From NCBI GenBank assembly GCA_001512765.1, contig LFSO01000012.1, positions 7,501-41,789 of the forward strand: 34,289 nt of DNA, in the 5' to 3' direction. Below are positions 13,319 to 21,484 of the stretch, in pieces. Made by a program: the position numbers and the translations under genes. The notes beneath the pieces are model-generated. The model did no database searches, was not told the origin of the DNA, and saw only the letters and a program-made list of their open reading frames with translations. Within the stretch, counting starts at the first letter, position 1. Each line of letters opens with the position of its first letter. This DNA is from Clostridiales bacterium DTU053 (GTDB lineage Bacteria > Bacillota > Clostridia > Oscillospirales > Acutalibacteraceae).

Positions 13319-15760
13319 ATGAAGTACGCTGAACTGATTGGCAAAATGACGCTCCAAGAAAAGGCTGAATTCTGCTCAGGCATAGATTTCTGGCACCTTG
13401 CCGGAAACGAAAGACTCGGCATCCCGTCCATCATGGTTACCGACGGACCTCACGGACTGAGAAAAAAGAAGGATAAAAAGGGCAAGGGCGAGCTTTTAAG
13501 CTCCGTTCCCGCCGTTTGCTTCCCCACCGCATGCCTTACGGCATGCTCATGGGACCCCGACCTTTTAAGGGAAATGGGCGAGGCTCTGGGCGAGGAATGC
13601 CTTGCCGAAAGAGTATCCATTCTTCTGGGCCCCGGCGTCAACATCAAGCGTTCCCCCTTATGCGGCAGAAACTTTGAGTATTTCTCGGAGGACCCCTTCC
13701 TTACGGGCAAGCTGGCAGCAGCCTTAATCGAAGGCGTCCAGTCAAAGGGTGTGGGTACATCCTTAAAGCATTTTGCCGCCAACAATCAGGAAACAAGAAG
13801 AATGACCATCGATTCGGTTGTTGACGAGCGCGCGCTGAGAGAAATCTACCTTGCGGGCTTTGAGGAGGCTGTAAAAAAGAGCCAGCCCTGGACCGTAATG
13901 AACGCCTACAACAAGCTCAACGGCACCTACTGCAGCGAGAACAAGTGGCTGCTTACGGATGTTTTAAGAAACGAGTGGGGCTTTAAGGGCTTTGTCGTCA
14001 CCGACTGGGGCGCAGAGAATGACAGGGTAGAAGGCCTTAAAGCTGGTCAGGAGCTTGAAATGCCCACTTCAAGCGGACTCGGCGCCAAGAAGATAGTCGA
14101 GGCAGTCCAAAACGGAGAGCTTGAAGAGGCAGTTCTTGACAGAGCAGTCAACAGAATCCTTCATGTTATATTCAGAGCAAGCAAACACCTCCAGAACACA
14201 AGCTATTCCGAGCCGACACATCACGAGCTTGCAAGAAAGATAGCAAGCCAGTCCATGGTTCTTCTCAAAAACGAGGATAAAATCCTCCCGCTCAAAAAGG
14301 GCATGACGGTAGCTGTCATCGGCGAAATGGCTCGCTCGCCCAGATATCAGGGCGCAGGCAGCTCGCTTATCAATCCCACAAGGCTTGACAACGCCTTTGA
14401 CGCGCTTATCGAAAAGGGTCTGAATGTAAAATACGCCCCCGGATATGACAAGTCCAAGGATGAAGTCAACGAAAAGCTGATTGAGGAAGCGTTAAAATGC
14501 GCCAAGAACAGTGACGCGGTTCTTATCTTCGCGGGACTTACCGACGCCTTCGACTCCGAGGGCTATGACCGCACCCATATCGACCTGCCCAACAGCCACA
14601 ACGAGCTGATTGAGGCGGTCGCAGAGGAAAACGACAATGTCATCGTCGTCCTTGCCGGCGGCTCGGCAGTCACAATGCCGTGGCTTTCAAAGGTAAAGGC
14701 TGTTCTGCACACATATCTTGCGGGTCAGGCAGGCGGCAAGGCTGCTGCGGACATTCTTGTGGGCGATGTAAACCCCTCAGGCAAGCTGGCTGAGACCTAT
14801 GCCTACAGTCTTGACGACATTCCCAGCACCGCGAACTTCCCCGGCGCCCACTGCACGGTTGAGTACAGGGAGAGCATATATGTCGGCTACCGCTATTTCG
14901 ACACCGCCAAAAAGGATGTTCTCTTCCCCTTCGGTTTCGGTTTGTCATATACCGAATTCGAGTATTCAAACATAAAACTCTCCGCCAAGAAGATTAAGGA
15001 CACCGACACATTGACCGTATCCTTCAAGATAAAGAATATCGGCGATATGGCGGGAGCTGAAATCGCTCAGGTTTATGTAAGCGCGGAGGATTCCGTCGTA
15101 TTCCGCCCCGAAAAGGAGCTTAAAGGCTTTAAAAAGGTGTTCCTGGAGCCCGGCGAAGAAAAGACGGTTGAAATCGAGCTCGATAAGCGCTCATTTGCCT
15201 ATTACAATGTTGAGCTCCGCGACTGGCATGCCCCCACAGGCAAGTACAATATCCTTGTCGGCGCATCCAGCCGTGACATCAGGCTCAAAGCTGCGGTACA
15301 GCTTACAGAAACAGAGGAAAGACCTCAGCTTAATCTCAAAGACAAAGCACCCTCCTACTACGGCGCGAATGTTCTCTCCGTTCCCGACAGCGAGTTTGAG
15401 GCTCTGCTCGGCAGACCCATACCCGAGTCCACTCGCCCCGAAGGAAAGCCCATCGACCTTAACTCCACCCTTGAGGACGCCAACACCACAAAGGCGGGCA
15501 GGGTAATCAACAACATTATAAGCAAAGCCCTTTCGGCAATGGGCGAGGACAGCGCCAACGAGAATATGATGAAGGCAATGGCTATGCAGATACCCATCCG
15601 CTGCTTTGTGTCAATGAGCATGGGCGTCTTTACTCAGGATATGGCGGACGCTTTCATAGACATTCTCAACGGCGGCAGCGTTCCCAAGGGAATAGGCAAA
15701 ATGGTACTCTCACTTACCACAGCCATAAAGAATGTCGGAAAGCTGATGAATTCAATATAA
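13319..15760 (+). CDS. Glycoside hydrolase family 3 beta-glucosidase-like enzyme, cytoplasmic
   Basis: An 813-residue GH3 enzyme. The (beta/alpha)8 domain contains DGPHGLR near residue 43, the KHFAANNQE motif near 150 and the nucleophile Asp229 in VVTDWG. The (alpha/beta)6 domain follows, starting near SMVLLKNE at 312, then a fibronectin-III-like domain after FGFGLSYTEFEY near 540. Residues after about 665 form a C-terminal extension with Met-rich helices that I do not recognise as a standard domain. There is no signal peptide, so it probably hydrolyses imported oligosaccharides. CTGGAGGG gives a strong ribosome site. A weak promoter-like pair, TTGTTA (13257) and CATATT (13280), lies in the 67-base gap. 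The exact sugar specificity cannot be read from sequence. Confidence 0.9.
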   Translation: MKYAELIGKMTLQEKAEFCSGIDFWHLAGNERLGIPSIMVTDGPHGLRKKKDKKGKGELLSSVPAVCFPTACLTACSWDPDLLREMGEALGEECLAERVSILLGPGVNIKRSPLCGRNFEYFSEDPFLTGKLAAALIEGVQSKGVGTSLKHFAANNQETRRMTIDSVVDERALREIYLAGFEEAVKKSQPWTVMNAYNKLNGTYCSENKWLLTDVLRNEWGFKGFVVTDWGAENDRVEGLKAGQELEMPTSSGLGAKKIVEAVQNGELEEAVLDRAVNRILHVIFRASKHLQNTSYSEPTHHELARKIASQSMVLLKNEDKILPLKKGMTVAVIGEMARSPRYQGAGSSLINPTRLDNAFDALIEKGLNVKYAPGYDKSKDEVNEKLIEEALKCAKNSDAVLIFAGLTDAFDSEGYDRTHIDLPNSHNELIEAVAEENDNVIVVLAGGSAVTMPWLSKVKAVLHTYLAGQAGGKAAADILVGDVNPSGKLAETYAYSLDDIPSTANFPGAHCTVEYRESIYVGYRYFDTAKKDVLFPFGFGLSYTEFEYSNIKLSAKKIKDTDTLTVSFKIKNIGDMAGAEIAQVYVSAEDSVVFRPEKELKGFKKVFLEPGEEKTVEIELDKRSFAYYNVELRDWHAPTGKYNILVGASSRDIRLKAAVQLTETEERPQLNLKDKAPSYYGANVLSVPDSEFEALLGRPIPESTRPEGKPIDLNSTLEDANTTKAGRVINNIISKALSAMGEDSANENMMKAMAMQIPIRCFVSMSMGVFTQDMADAFIDILNGGSVPKGIGKMVLSLTTAIKNVGKLMNSI

Positions 15761-15764
15761 ATAC

Positions 15765-15795
15765 AAAAAAGGAGGCCTAAAGGCCTCCTTAATTT
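15765..15795. terminator. Bidirectional terminator between convergent genes
   Basis: GGAGGCC (15771-15777), loop TAAA, GGCCTCC (15782-15788). On the minus strand it is followed by TTTTTT, giving a strong terminator for the PHP gene. On the plus strand the T-run is weaker (TTAATTTGTCTT). Confidence 0.85.
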
Positions 15796-15822
15796 GTCTT
15801 AAAAAGGGGAGCGGCCGTGCCG

Positions 15823-17091
15823 TTACCTCTTTTTCTTTATTTTCTTTTTTATTACTTTGACGATTTCTCTTGAAATCATATAGGGCCTTGAGCGGTAAAT
15901 CGCTATGCCGACCTTGCCCATGGGCGTTCTGTACTTATCCAGAGCCTCTGAGGGAATCTTCTTGTCAACCCTGCCCTCGTATCTCAGCTCAAAGGGCTGG
16001 GAGTAGGTAACGCCGCCCTCACCCACAAGGCGGAAGCGTACATAGCAGCCTAATTTTTCTTCATGTTCATTTAGGTTTATAGAGGGGCCCGTCTTAATAA
16101 CCTCGCCGTTCGCAATCCACTCAATCAGTTTGCAGTCGCGGCTTTCGTCCGGCTCTATGGAGATTGTGCCTTCCTCATCATTTACGGTAATCCGCTTTAC
16201 AACGGGCACAAGACCGCTGGCGTCGTCAATTATATTGTTCGGGTCGGACTTGTCAAAGCGGCTTGAAGCAAAGAAGGTGCCGTTAACCAGAGCTTTCTTA
16301 AAGTTCTCCACGGTGTTTTCGGGCATCATGAACAGCTCAAAGGAGCAGCCCACATGGGAGAGATTGTGGGCGTCGTCATTAGCGAATGCCCAGATGTTCC
16401 TGCCCGTAGGGATGACCACCTGCAAAAGCTCATCCCAAAAGAGTCTGTCGTTGCGGGTGTCGTTGTCCCTGAGATTAAATATCTCCATGCCGAGGCAGCT
16501 TCTGAAGTCCCTGAAAATCTCCGCGAAGTAGGCTATGTATTCCTTATTTCTTGCTATCTCTCTGTCGTTCTTAGCGCCCGTCCAGTCGCCGAGGTGATTT
16601 AAGAACGAGTAGCCTCCTGCCTTGTGTATGCCTTCAACAGCCTCTCTGAAGCTGTTCTCTTTTCCTAAAATGCCCTGACCGAATGTGGTGAACAGACCGT
16701 TTACATGGTTCTTTGCAAGGACAGCCATATTTACCTCAACGCCGCCCTTTATGTCAAGCATACCCCTGCCGCCCCTGTCGGCGCCGGTTCTCATTTCTTT
16801 GTACCTTTCCTCGCTGACGGTTTTTACAGGGCGGTAGAAGTTGAAAATGCCGTTTGTCTTAACAGGCTTATTCCAGCCGTAGCCTATAACTCCGTGGTCG
16901 GTCATGGCGAGAATGTCGTAGCCCTTAGCGTAATAAGCCTCAACCATGTCCGCCATGGGAATTTCCGCGTCGCTGTTTGTGGAGTGGGTATGAAGGTTAG
17001 CCTTGTAAACGCCCCATGTGTCCCAGTCGACGCTCGCGTATGGATTAACTATGGTGTATTTTGTTTTCTTTACCTCAGATGTAACACCCAA
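15823..17091 (-). CDS. PHP-domain phosphoesterase-like protein
   Basis: A 422-residue polymerase-and-histidinol-phosphatase fold protein. Metal-binding motifs are HTHST (His34, His36), MTDHG near residue 67, a FLNHLGDW segment near 165 and AFANDDAH near 240. The region after about residue 290 is beta-rich, and the C-terminus is very basic (KVIKKKIKKKR). The start was moved to the TTG at 17091 because GGAG (17103-17100) stands 8 bases upstream; the GTG at 17109 has no ribosome site. There is no clear signal peptide. PHP proteins hydrolyse phosphoesters with a trinuclear metal site (family knowledge); the substrate here is unknown. It is a single-gene unit between a promoter at 17140 and a terminator at 15771. 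Confidence 0.8.
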   Translation of the reverse strand: MGVTSEVKKTKYTIVNPYASVDWDTWGVYKANLHTHSTNSDAEIPMADMVEAYYAKGYDILAMTDHGVIGYGWNKPVKTNGIFNFYRPVKTVSEERYKEMRTGADRGGRGMLDIKGGVEVNMAVLAKNHVNGLFTTFGQGILGKENSFREAVEGIHKAGGYSFLNHLGDWTGAKNDREIARNKEYIAYFAEIFRDFRSCLGMEIFNLRDNDTRNDRLFWDELLQVVIPTGRNIWAFANDDAHNLSHVGCSFELFMMPENTVENFKKALVNGTFFASSRFDKSDPNNIIDDASGLVPVVKRITVNDEEGTISIEPDESRDCKLIEWIANGEVIKTGPSINLNEHEEKLGCYVRFRLVGEGGVTYSQPFELRYEGRVDKKIPSEALDKYRTPMGKVGIAIYRSRPYMISREIVKVIKKKIKKKR

Positions 17092-17139
17092 ACAAATCGC
17101 TCCAGTCACAAATATTGAGATTGTATCGATATTTATTTC

Positions 17140-17168
17140 AAAATACCCTAAAAGAGCTCTGAGGTCAA
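17140..17168 (-). promoter_or_regulatory. Candidate promoter for the PHP gene
   Basis: On the minus strand, -35 TTGACC (17163-17168), 17-base spacer and -10 TATTTT (17140-17145), about 49 bases before the TTG start at 17091. Confidence 0.55.
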
Positions 17169-17237
17169 TAATATAAGCTCATTTATTAAGAGCAATATTT
17201 GCATAGCTAATAGACAAAAAGCTTATTTCCTCTTTAA

Positions 17238-17273
17238 AATACAAAAAGGCTCCCGACTAAGGTCGGAAGCCTT
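17238..17273 (-). terminator. Intrinsic terminator of the NifU-like/GGGtGRT unit
   Basis: Minus-strand stem AAGGCTTCCGA / TCGGGAGCCTT (17273-17263 with 17256-17246; 11 pairs including one T-G), loop CCTTAG, then TTTTTGTATTTT. It lies 7 bases after the stop codon. Confidence 0.9.
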
Positions 17274-17279
17274 GATATT

Positions 17280-18350
17280 TTAACCTTTCATCGCAACTTC
17301 AACAGCAACAGCGCAAGCAACGGTAGCGCCGACCATCGGGTTGTTGCCCATGCCTATAAGTCCCATCATTTCAACATGAGCGGGAACCGATGAGGAGCCT
17401 GCGAACTGAGCGTCGCTGTGCATTCTGCCCATGGTGTCGGTCATTCCGTAGGAAGCGGGGCCTGCGGCCACATTGTCGGGATGCAGCGTTCTGCCTGTGC
17501 CGCCGCCCGACGCAACGGAGAAGTACTGTACGCCGTTTTCTGTAGCCCACTTCTTGTATGTACCGGCGACGGGGTGCTGGAAGCGGGTCGGGTTGGTGGA
17601 GTTGCCCGTGATGGAGATGTCAACCTTCTCGTGGCGCATGATAGCGACGCCCTCGGAGACATCGTCCGCGCCGTAGCATTTTACCTTTGCTCTCTCGCCC
17701 TTGGAGTAGGGGATAGTTTCAACTATCTTCAGCTCGTCGGTATAATAATCATATTCGGTCTTTACATAGGTAAAGCCGTTGATTCTGGAGATAATCATAG
17801 CTGCGTCCTTGCCCAGACCGTTAAGGATAACCCTCAAAGGCTCCTTGCGGACTCTGTTAGCGGAACGGGCGATTCCGATTGCGCCTTCCGCAGCCGCAAA
17901 GGACTCGTGACCTGCAAGGAAAGCGAAGCACTTGGTTTCGTCAGAAAGCAGCATCTTGCCGAGATTGCCGTGACCGAGACCAACCTTTCTCTGGTCGGCA
18001 ACGGAGCCGGGGATGCAGAATGCCTGAAGTCCGATTCCGATAGCGGATGCGGCCTCAGCGGCGGTCTTTGCGCCGGACTGAATAGCGACGGCAACGCCGA
18101 GTGTATATGCCCAAACAGCGTTTTCAAATGCGATGGGCTGAACGCCCTTTACTTCCTTTTCAACATCAATGCCCTTTGAAAGGCAAAGCTCTCTTGCCTC
18201 TGTAAGGCTTGAAAGACCGTACTTTTTAAGGCACTCGTTGATTCTGGGCATGCGCCTTTCCTTGCCCTCAAAGGAGATGGCGTCGTCATTTATGATAGCC
18301 TTGCTCATACTGGGAGTGCATGAAGGCCCACTGAATTTATTCTCTGTCAT
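17280..18350 (-). CDS. GGGtGRT protein
   Basis: A 356-residue protein carrying the name-giving signature GGGTGRT near residue 286. It is an uncharacterised family found mainly in anaerobic Firmicutes (family knowledge). Other visible segments are GPSCTPSMSK near the N-terminus, GHGNLGKMLLSDET, FLAGHESFAAAEG, GNSTNPTRFQHPVAG and the Gly/Ala-rich C-terminus GLIGMGNNPMVGATVA. No signal peptide or transmembrane anchor is evident. The ATG at 18350 follows GGAGGAG placed right after the upstream stop codon, so it is translationally coupled to the NifU-like gene. That pairing suggests a role linked to iron-sulfur cluster handling (inference); no activity is established. Confidence 0.85.
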   Translation of the reverse strand: MTENKFSGPSCTPSMSKAIINDDAISFEGKERRMPRINECLKKYGLSSLTEARELCLSKGIDVEKEVKGVQPIAFENAVWAYTLGVAVAIQSGAKTAAEAASAIGIGLQAFCIPGSVADQRKVGLGHGNLGKMLLSDETKCFAFLAGHESFAAAEGAIGIARSANRVRKEPLRVILNGLGKDAAMIISRINGFTYVKTEYDYYTDELKIVETIPYSKGERAKVKCYGADDVSEGVAIMRHEKVDISITGNSTNPTRFQHPVAGTYKKWATENGVQYFSVASGGGTGRTLHPDNVAAGPASYGMTDTMGRMHSDAQFAGSSSVPAHVEMMGLIGMGNNPMVGATVACAVAVEVAMKG

Positions 18351-18362
18351 ATTCGCTCCTCC

Positions 18363-19055
18363 TTATTCTTCCCTCGGGTCTATGTAGCGGCATGCTTCGT
18401 TAAAGCGGCCGTAGCTGCCCGTATTCTTTTTGAGAGCCTCGTCAGCGGGAACGCCGTGACGAATAGCCTCAAGGAATGTGCCGAGTTTAATAAACTCATA
18501 GCCGATAACCTGGTCGTTCTCATCAAGGGCAAGGCGGGTTACATAGCCCTCTGCCATCTCAAGATAGCGAACGCCCTTTTCTTTGGTTGAGTACATTGTG
18601 CCGACCTGTGAGCGAAGTCCCTTGCCCAGGTCCTCAAGACCTGCGCCGATGGGAAGTCCGTTCTCTGAGAATGCGGACTGGGTGCGGCCGTACGCAAACT
18701 GAAGGAATATCTCCCTCATTGCAACATTTATAGCGTCGCAAACAAGGTCTGTGTTAAGAGCCTCAAGCAGAGTCTTGCCGGGAAGAATCTCCGCTGCCAT
18801 GGCTGCCGAATGGGTCATGCCCGAGCAGCCTACCGTTTCAACAAGGGCTTCCTCAATAATTCCGTCTTTAACATTAAGTGTAAGCTTGCAGGTGCCCTGC
18901 TGGGGAGCGCACCAGCCGACGCCGTGGGAAAGGCCCGAAATGTCTTTTATCTCATATGCCTTAACCCATTTGCCCTCTTCGGGAATCGGCGCGGGACCGT
19001 GATGCGGGCCTTTTGCAACCTTGCACATTTTTTCAACCTCATGTGAATAGGTCAT
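18363..19055 (-). CDS. NifU/IscU-like iron-sulfur cluster assembly scaffold protein
   Basis: A 230-residue protein with an IscU/NifU-like core. Three spaced cysteines fit cluster ligands: CAPQQGTC, then ETVGCSGM, then DLVCDAINVAM, with LTLNVKDGIIEEA between the first two, as in NifU N-domains. About 45 N-terminal residues (KGPHHGPAPIPEEGKW) and an approximately 90-residue C-terminal extension make it longer than IscU. The ATG at 19055 is preceded by AAAGGAG (19067-19073); an upstream start at 19106 would bury this site. It forms an operon with the GGGtGRT gene 12 bases downstream. Whether it is a true scaffold or a specialised relative is open. Confidence 0.8.
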   Translation of the reverse strand: MTYSHEVEKMCKVAKGPHHGPAPIPEEGKWVKAYEIKDISGLSHGVGWCAPQQGTCKLTLNVKDGIIEEALVETVGCSGMTHSAAMAAEILPGKTLLEALNTDLVCDAINVAMREIFLQFAYGRTQSAFSENGLPIGAGLEDLGKGLRSQVGTMYSTKEKGVRYLEMAEGYVTRLALDENDQVIGYEFIKLGTFLEAIRHGVPADEALKKNTGSYGRFNEACRYIDPREE

Positions 19056-19114
19056 TCTTGTACTTCTCCTTTCGAATTTACAATTGGAAAATGCTTCATG
19101 CAGCAAACAAAAAT

Positions 19115-19143
19115 ATTATATCTAAATGCGACAAAATCCGCAA
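19115..19143 (-). promoter_or_regulatory. Sigma-A-type promoter for the NifU-like/GGGtGRT operon
   Basis: Minus strand -35 TTGCGG (19138-19143), 17-base spacer, perfect -10 TATAAT (19115-19120). The leader is about 50 bases. Confidence 0.7.
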
Positions 19144-19224
19144 GTAAAAAAATATATAGCTTTGAAAGTGTAAGTAAGGATATTTCATACAAATTGTCAA
19201 AAAACTAACGGTCTTTGCGGATAA

Positions 19225-19253
19225 ATTAAAAACGCCCCCGATTTTGAGGGCGT
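19225..19253 (-). terminator. Intrinsic terminator of the purple-acid-phosphatase-like gene
   Basis: Minus-strand 8-pair stem ACGCCCTC / GGGGGCGT (one T-G pair) with loop AAAATC at 19253-19232, followed by TTTTAATTTA. It begins about 10 bases after the stop codon at 19263. Confidence 0.9.
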
Positions 19254-19262
19254 GAATTCCAA

Positions 19263-20894
19263 TTACGGCTGAACAGTTATTGTCTTTGAGTCGCTTTCGT
19301 GCTCTATTGATATGAAGTTGTTGCGCTTAGCGTATGCCCATCTCATCTCAAAGATTTTAGCTGCGCAGTCAAGAGGAACATAAAGCTGCCCGCTGTGACC
19401 TCTGAAAACCTTTGCTTTCATTTTTACCTCGCCCTTGTCGGTGAGTGCTATGTCGCTGTCCTCAAAGAAGGTCGCCGTATGCCCGTAAAGACTGCAAGTG
19501 ACCTTGCCCTTTTCCTTTTTAACCTCGCCGCCGATGTATCCCACAAGGGTCGCGAAAGCGATAAACCACATTCCGTCAACCTGAACGGGAGGAACTGTGA
19601 CGGAGCAAAGACCAAGATACATACCCTTGTAGTATATCCTCGTCTGATTGAAAACGGGAGCGAGAGCGTAGGGGAGTATCAGGTCCTTCTCTTTGTCGAT
19701 AACGCACTGGTCGGCTATTCTGCCGTCGTTTAAAAGGGCGGTCAGGGTCATTTTGCTGCCGTCAACCTCAACAATGGTGACCATCTGATTTCTTTCTTCC
19801 TGATGATAGAAGGCGGCATGCCAAATCTTTGGAGAGGTGCGTGAGCCGGGCGGGTTGTTGTGAGCGTTGCCCAGCATATAGTGAATGGTGCCCTGTGAGG
19901 GTCTGTCAAACAGCTCTTCATTTTTAAGCGGGAAGCTCCTGCAGAAATTATGTATATGACCGCTGAACAGAATGTCCAGCATTTCCATACCCTCACGCAT
20001 CTGCGGGTAGGCGTCGTAGTTTTCGTTCTCCACTCCGGAGTAGCAGATGGGGAAGTGATATACTCCCACTTTCCAGGTCTTGTCCGTCTTGTTAAGGTCG
20101 TCTATAAGCCACTCGTTGACCTCCTCGGGACCGTTTACGCCCAGGACGCAGAAATGCACATTGCCGTAGTCAAAGGCATAGTTTTCGGTTTTCCAGTTCT
20201 CGGGGCCGTTGTCGGGATAGGAGCCTTTAAACTGCTTTGCGAAAAACTCCGCGGGCTCAGAGTAGAACCTGCCCTCAGAACCGTGCTCCCTGTAAATTTT
20301 AAAGCCCCTGTTGTCGTGATTGCCTATACACATCATGTAGGGGACATACTCGATAATGCCCGTAAGACCGCTGAACATTCCGTTCCACTGAACCTCATGC
20401 TGACCGCAGTCGGTGTTGTCGCCGCCTGTGAGAATAAAGCGGGTGTCGGGGTGCTGCTTCAGAATATCTTTAAGGAACTTATTCAGCTCCGAATAATCGG
20501 GGCAGTCAAAGGGGCTTGCCTTCTGATGGTCAGCGATGCAGATGAATTTAAACTTTGTAAGGTTTTCGGGCTCTGTGGTAAAGTAATACTCCTCGCTCCT
20601 GTGTGTATCATCGCCGCAGGTGTAGTAATACTTTGTGCCGGGCTTTAAGTTTTCGGGCGTAGCCCAGAAAATGTGGCTTATATCAATGTCGCTTTCAAAA
20701 AGCCCCATAACCGCGTCGGCTCTTTTAACTTCCGCAGAGCCTTCTTCCCTGTAAAGCACATAGCCGTTTTTTATGTCTGTGCAGGTTCTCCATGTAACCG
20801 TCATGGAGGTTTTCGGGTCCTTTGAAAAGCTGAGCATTATATGATCGGGCATTTTCTGTGAGCCCCTGACGGGTTTTTGCTTGATATCTGACAT
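19263..20894 (-). CDS. Purple-acid-phosphatase-like metallophosphoesterase with C-terminal copper-amine-oxidase-N-like domain
   Basis: A 543-residue protein. Residues about 15-110 form a fibronectin-III-like domain typical of the purple acid phosphatase N-terminus (PDHIMLSFSKDP, MTVTWRT). The calcineurin-fold domain follows: IADHQ near 120, TGGDNTDCG near 158, GNHDNRG near 190, VYHFPICYSG near 280 and FSGHIHNF near 310. The last 110 residues (VPPVQVDGMWF, LYVPLDCAAKIF, ISIEHES) look like the copper amine oxidase N-domain, a module usually seen in exported Firmicutes proteins. No signal peptide is present, which is odd for this architecture. The ATG at 20894 has AAAAGGAG upstream. A terminator hairpin precedes the gene and no promoter was found in the 71-base gap. 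Confidence 0.85.
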   Translation of the reverse strand: MSDIKQKPVRGSQKMPDHIMLSFSKDPKTSMTVTWRTCTDIKNGYVLYREEGSAEVKRADAVMGLFESDIDISHIFWATPENLKPGTKYYYTCGDDTHRSEEYYFTTEPENLTKFKFICIADHQKASPFDCPDYSELNKFLKDILKQHPDTRFILTGGDNTDCGQHEVQWNGMFSGLTGIIEYVPYMMCIGNHDNRGFKIYREHGSEGRFYSEPAEFFAKQFKGSYPDNGPENWKTENYAFDYGNVHFCVLGVNGPEEVNEWLIDDLNKTDKTWKVGVYHFPICYSGVENENYDAYPQMREGMEMLDILFSGHIHNFCRSFPLKNEELFDRPSQGTIHYMLGNAHNNPPGSRTSPKIWHAAFYHQEERNQMVTIVEVDGSKMTLTALLNDGRIADQCVIDKEKDLILPYALAPVFNQTRIYYKGMYLGLCSVTVPPVQVDGMWFIAFATLVGYIGGEVKKEKGKVTCSLYGHTATFFEDSDIALTDKGEVKMKAKVFRGHSGQLYVPLDCAAKIFEMRWAYAKRNNFISIEHESDSKTITVQP

Positions 20895-20938
20895 CTGAGA
20901 ACTCCTTTTCTTGTTTTTGCAAGGAAAGCTATAAATGC

Positions 20939-20962
20939 AGCCGCCTTTTTCGGGCGGCGGCT
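20939..20962 (-). terminator. Probable terminator after the dCMP deaminase gene
   Basis: Minus-strand stem AGCCGCC (20962-20956) / GGCGGCT (20945-20939) around a 10-base loop, just after the stop codon at 20966. The following T-run is poor (GCATTTATAG), so termination may be partial and allow read-through into the phosphoesterase gene. Confidence 0.6.
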
Positions 20963-20965
20963 TTG

Positions 20966-21466
20966 TTAGATATTATCTTCACGATAGGAGATTACGATTT
21001 CTTTTATTTTTGTTTCGAGCTTTGTGAATTTCACGCCGGCGGCGGTGAACATTCTCTTTGACGCTCTAACGCTTACGGTGTCGGCGTACTTATCCGAGAG
21101 GTAAACCACCTCTTTGATGCCGCTTTGGATTATCGCCTTTGCGCATTCGTTGCAGGGGAACAGAGCCACATACAGCTTGCAGCCGCTAAGGTCCCTGCCG
21201 CCTGCGTTAAGTATGGCGTTAAGCTCCGCATGGCAGACATAAGGATATTTGGTTTCGTAGTCGTCCTCGCCCGTACGCTCCCACGGGAACTCGTCGTCGT
21301 TGCAGCCTGCGGGAAAACCGTTGTAGCCGAGGGACATAATCTTGTTTGCCTGATTTACAATGCAGGCGCCCACCTGAGTGTGCGGGTCTTTGCTTCTTTG
21401 AGCGGAAAGAAGGGCGATGCCCATAAAGTATTCGTCCCAGGAAATATAATCCGTTCTCTTTGGCAT
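20966..21466 (-). CDS. dCMP deaminase (ComEB-type cytidine/deoxycytidylate deaminase)
   Basis: A 166-residue zinc deaminase producing dUMP, the precursor for thymidylate synthesis. The core motifs are HTQVGACIV near residue 25, CHAELNAIL near 78 (zinc ligand and catalytic Glu), and PCNECAK near 103 (two zinc Cys). The length and the NKIMSLGYNGFPAGC segment fit the dCMP deaminase/ComEB group rather than cytidine deaminase. The ATG at 21466 follows GGGGAG. It lies 18 bases after mnmE and is probably the last gene of the glyA-mnmE unit. Confidence 0.9.
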   Translation of the reverse strand: MPKRTDYISWDEYFMGIALLSAQRSKDPHTQVGACIVNQANKIMSLGYNGFPAGCNDDEFPWERTGEDDYETKYPYVCHAELNAILNAGGRDLSGCKLYVALFPCNECAKAIIQSGIKEVVYLSDKYADTVSVRASKRMFTAAGVKFTKLETKIKEIVISYREDNI

Positions 21467-21484
21467 GTTAAACTCCCCACAAAT

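Noticed and set aside
17418..18179. 253-codon plus-strand open frame opposite the GGGtGRT gene
   Set aside because: Antisense shadow caused by codon bias; no domain, no start signal.
19950..20648. 232-codon plus-strand open frame opposite the purple-acid-phosphatase-like gene
   Set aside because: It lies wholly antisense to a gene with clear motifs, has no ribosome site, and reads as a low-complexity Val/Leu/Cys-rich shadow.
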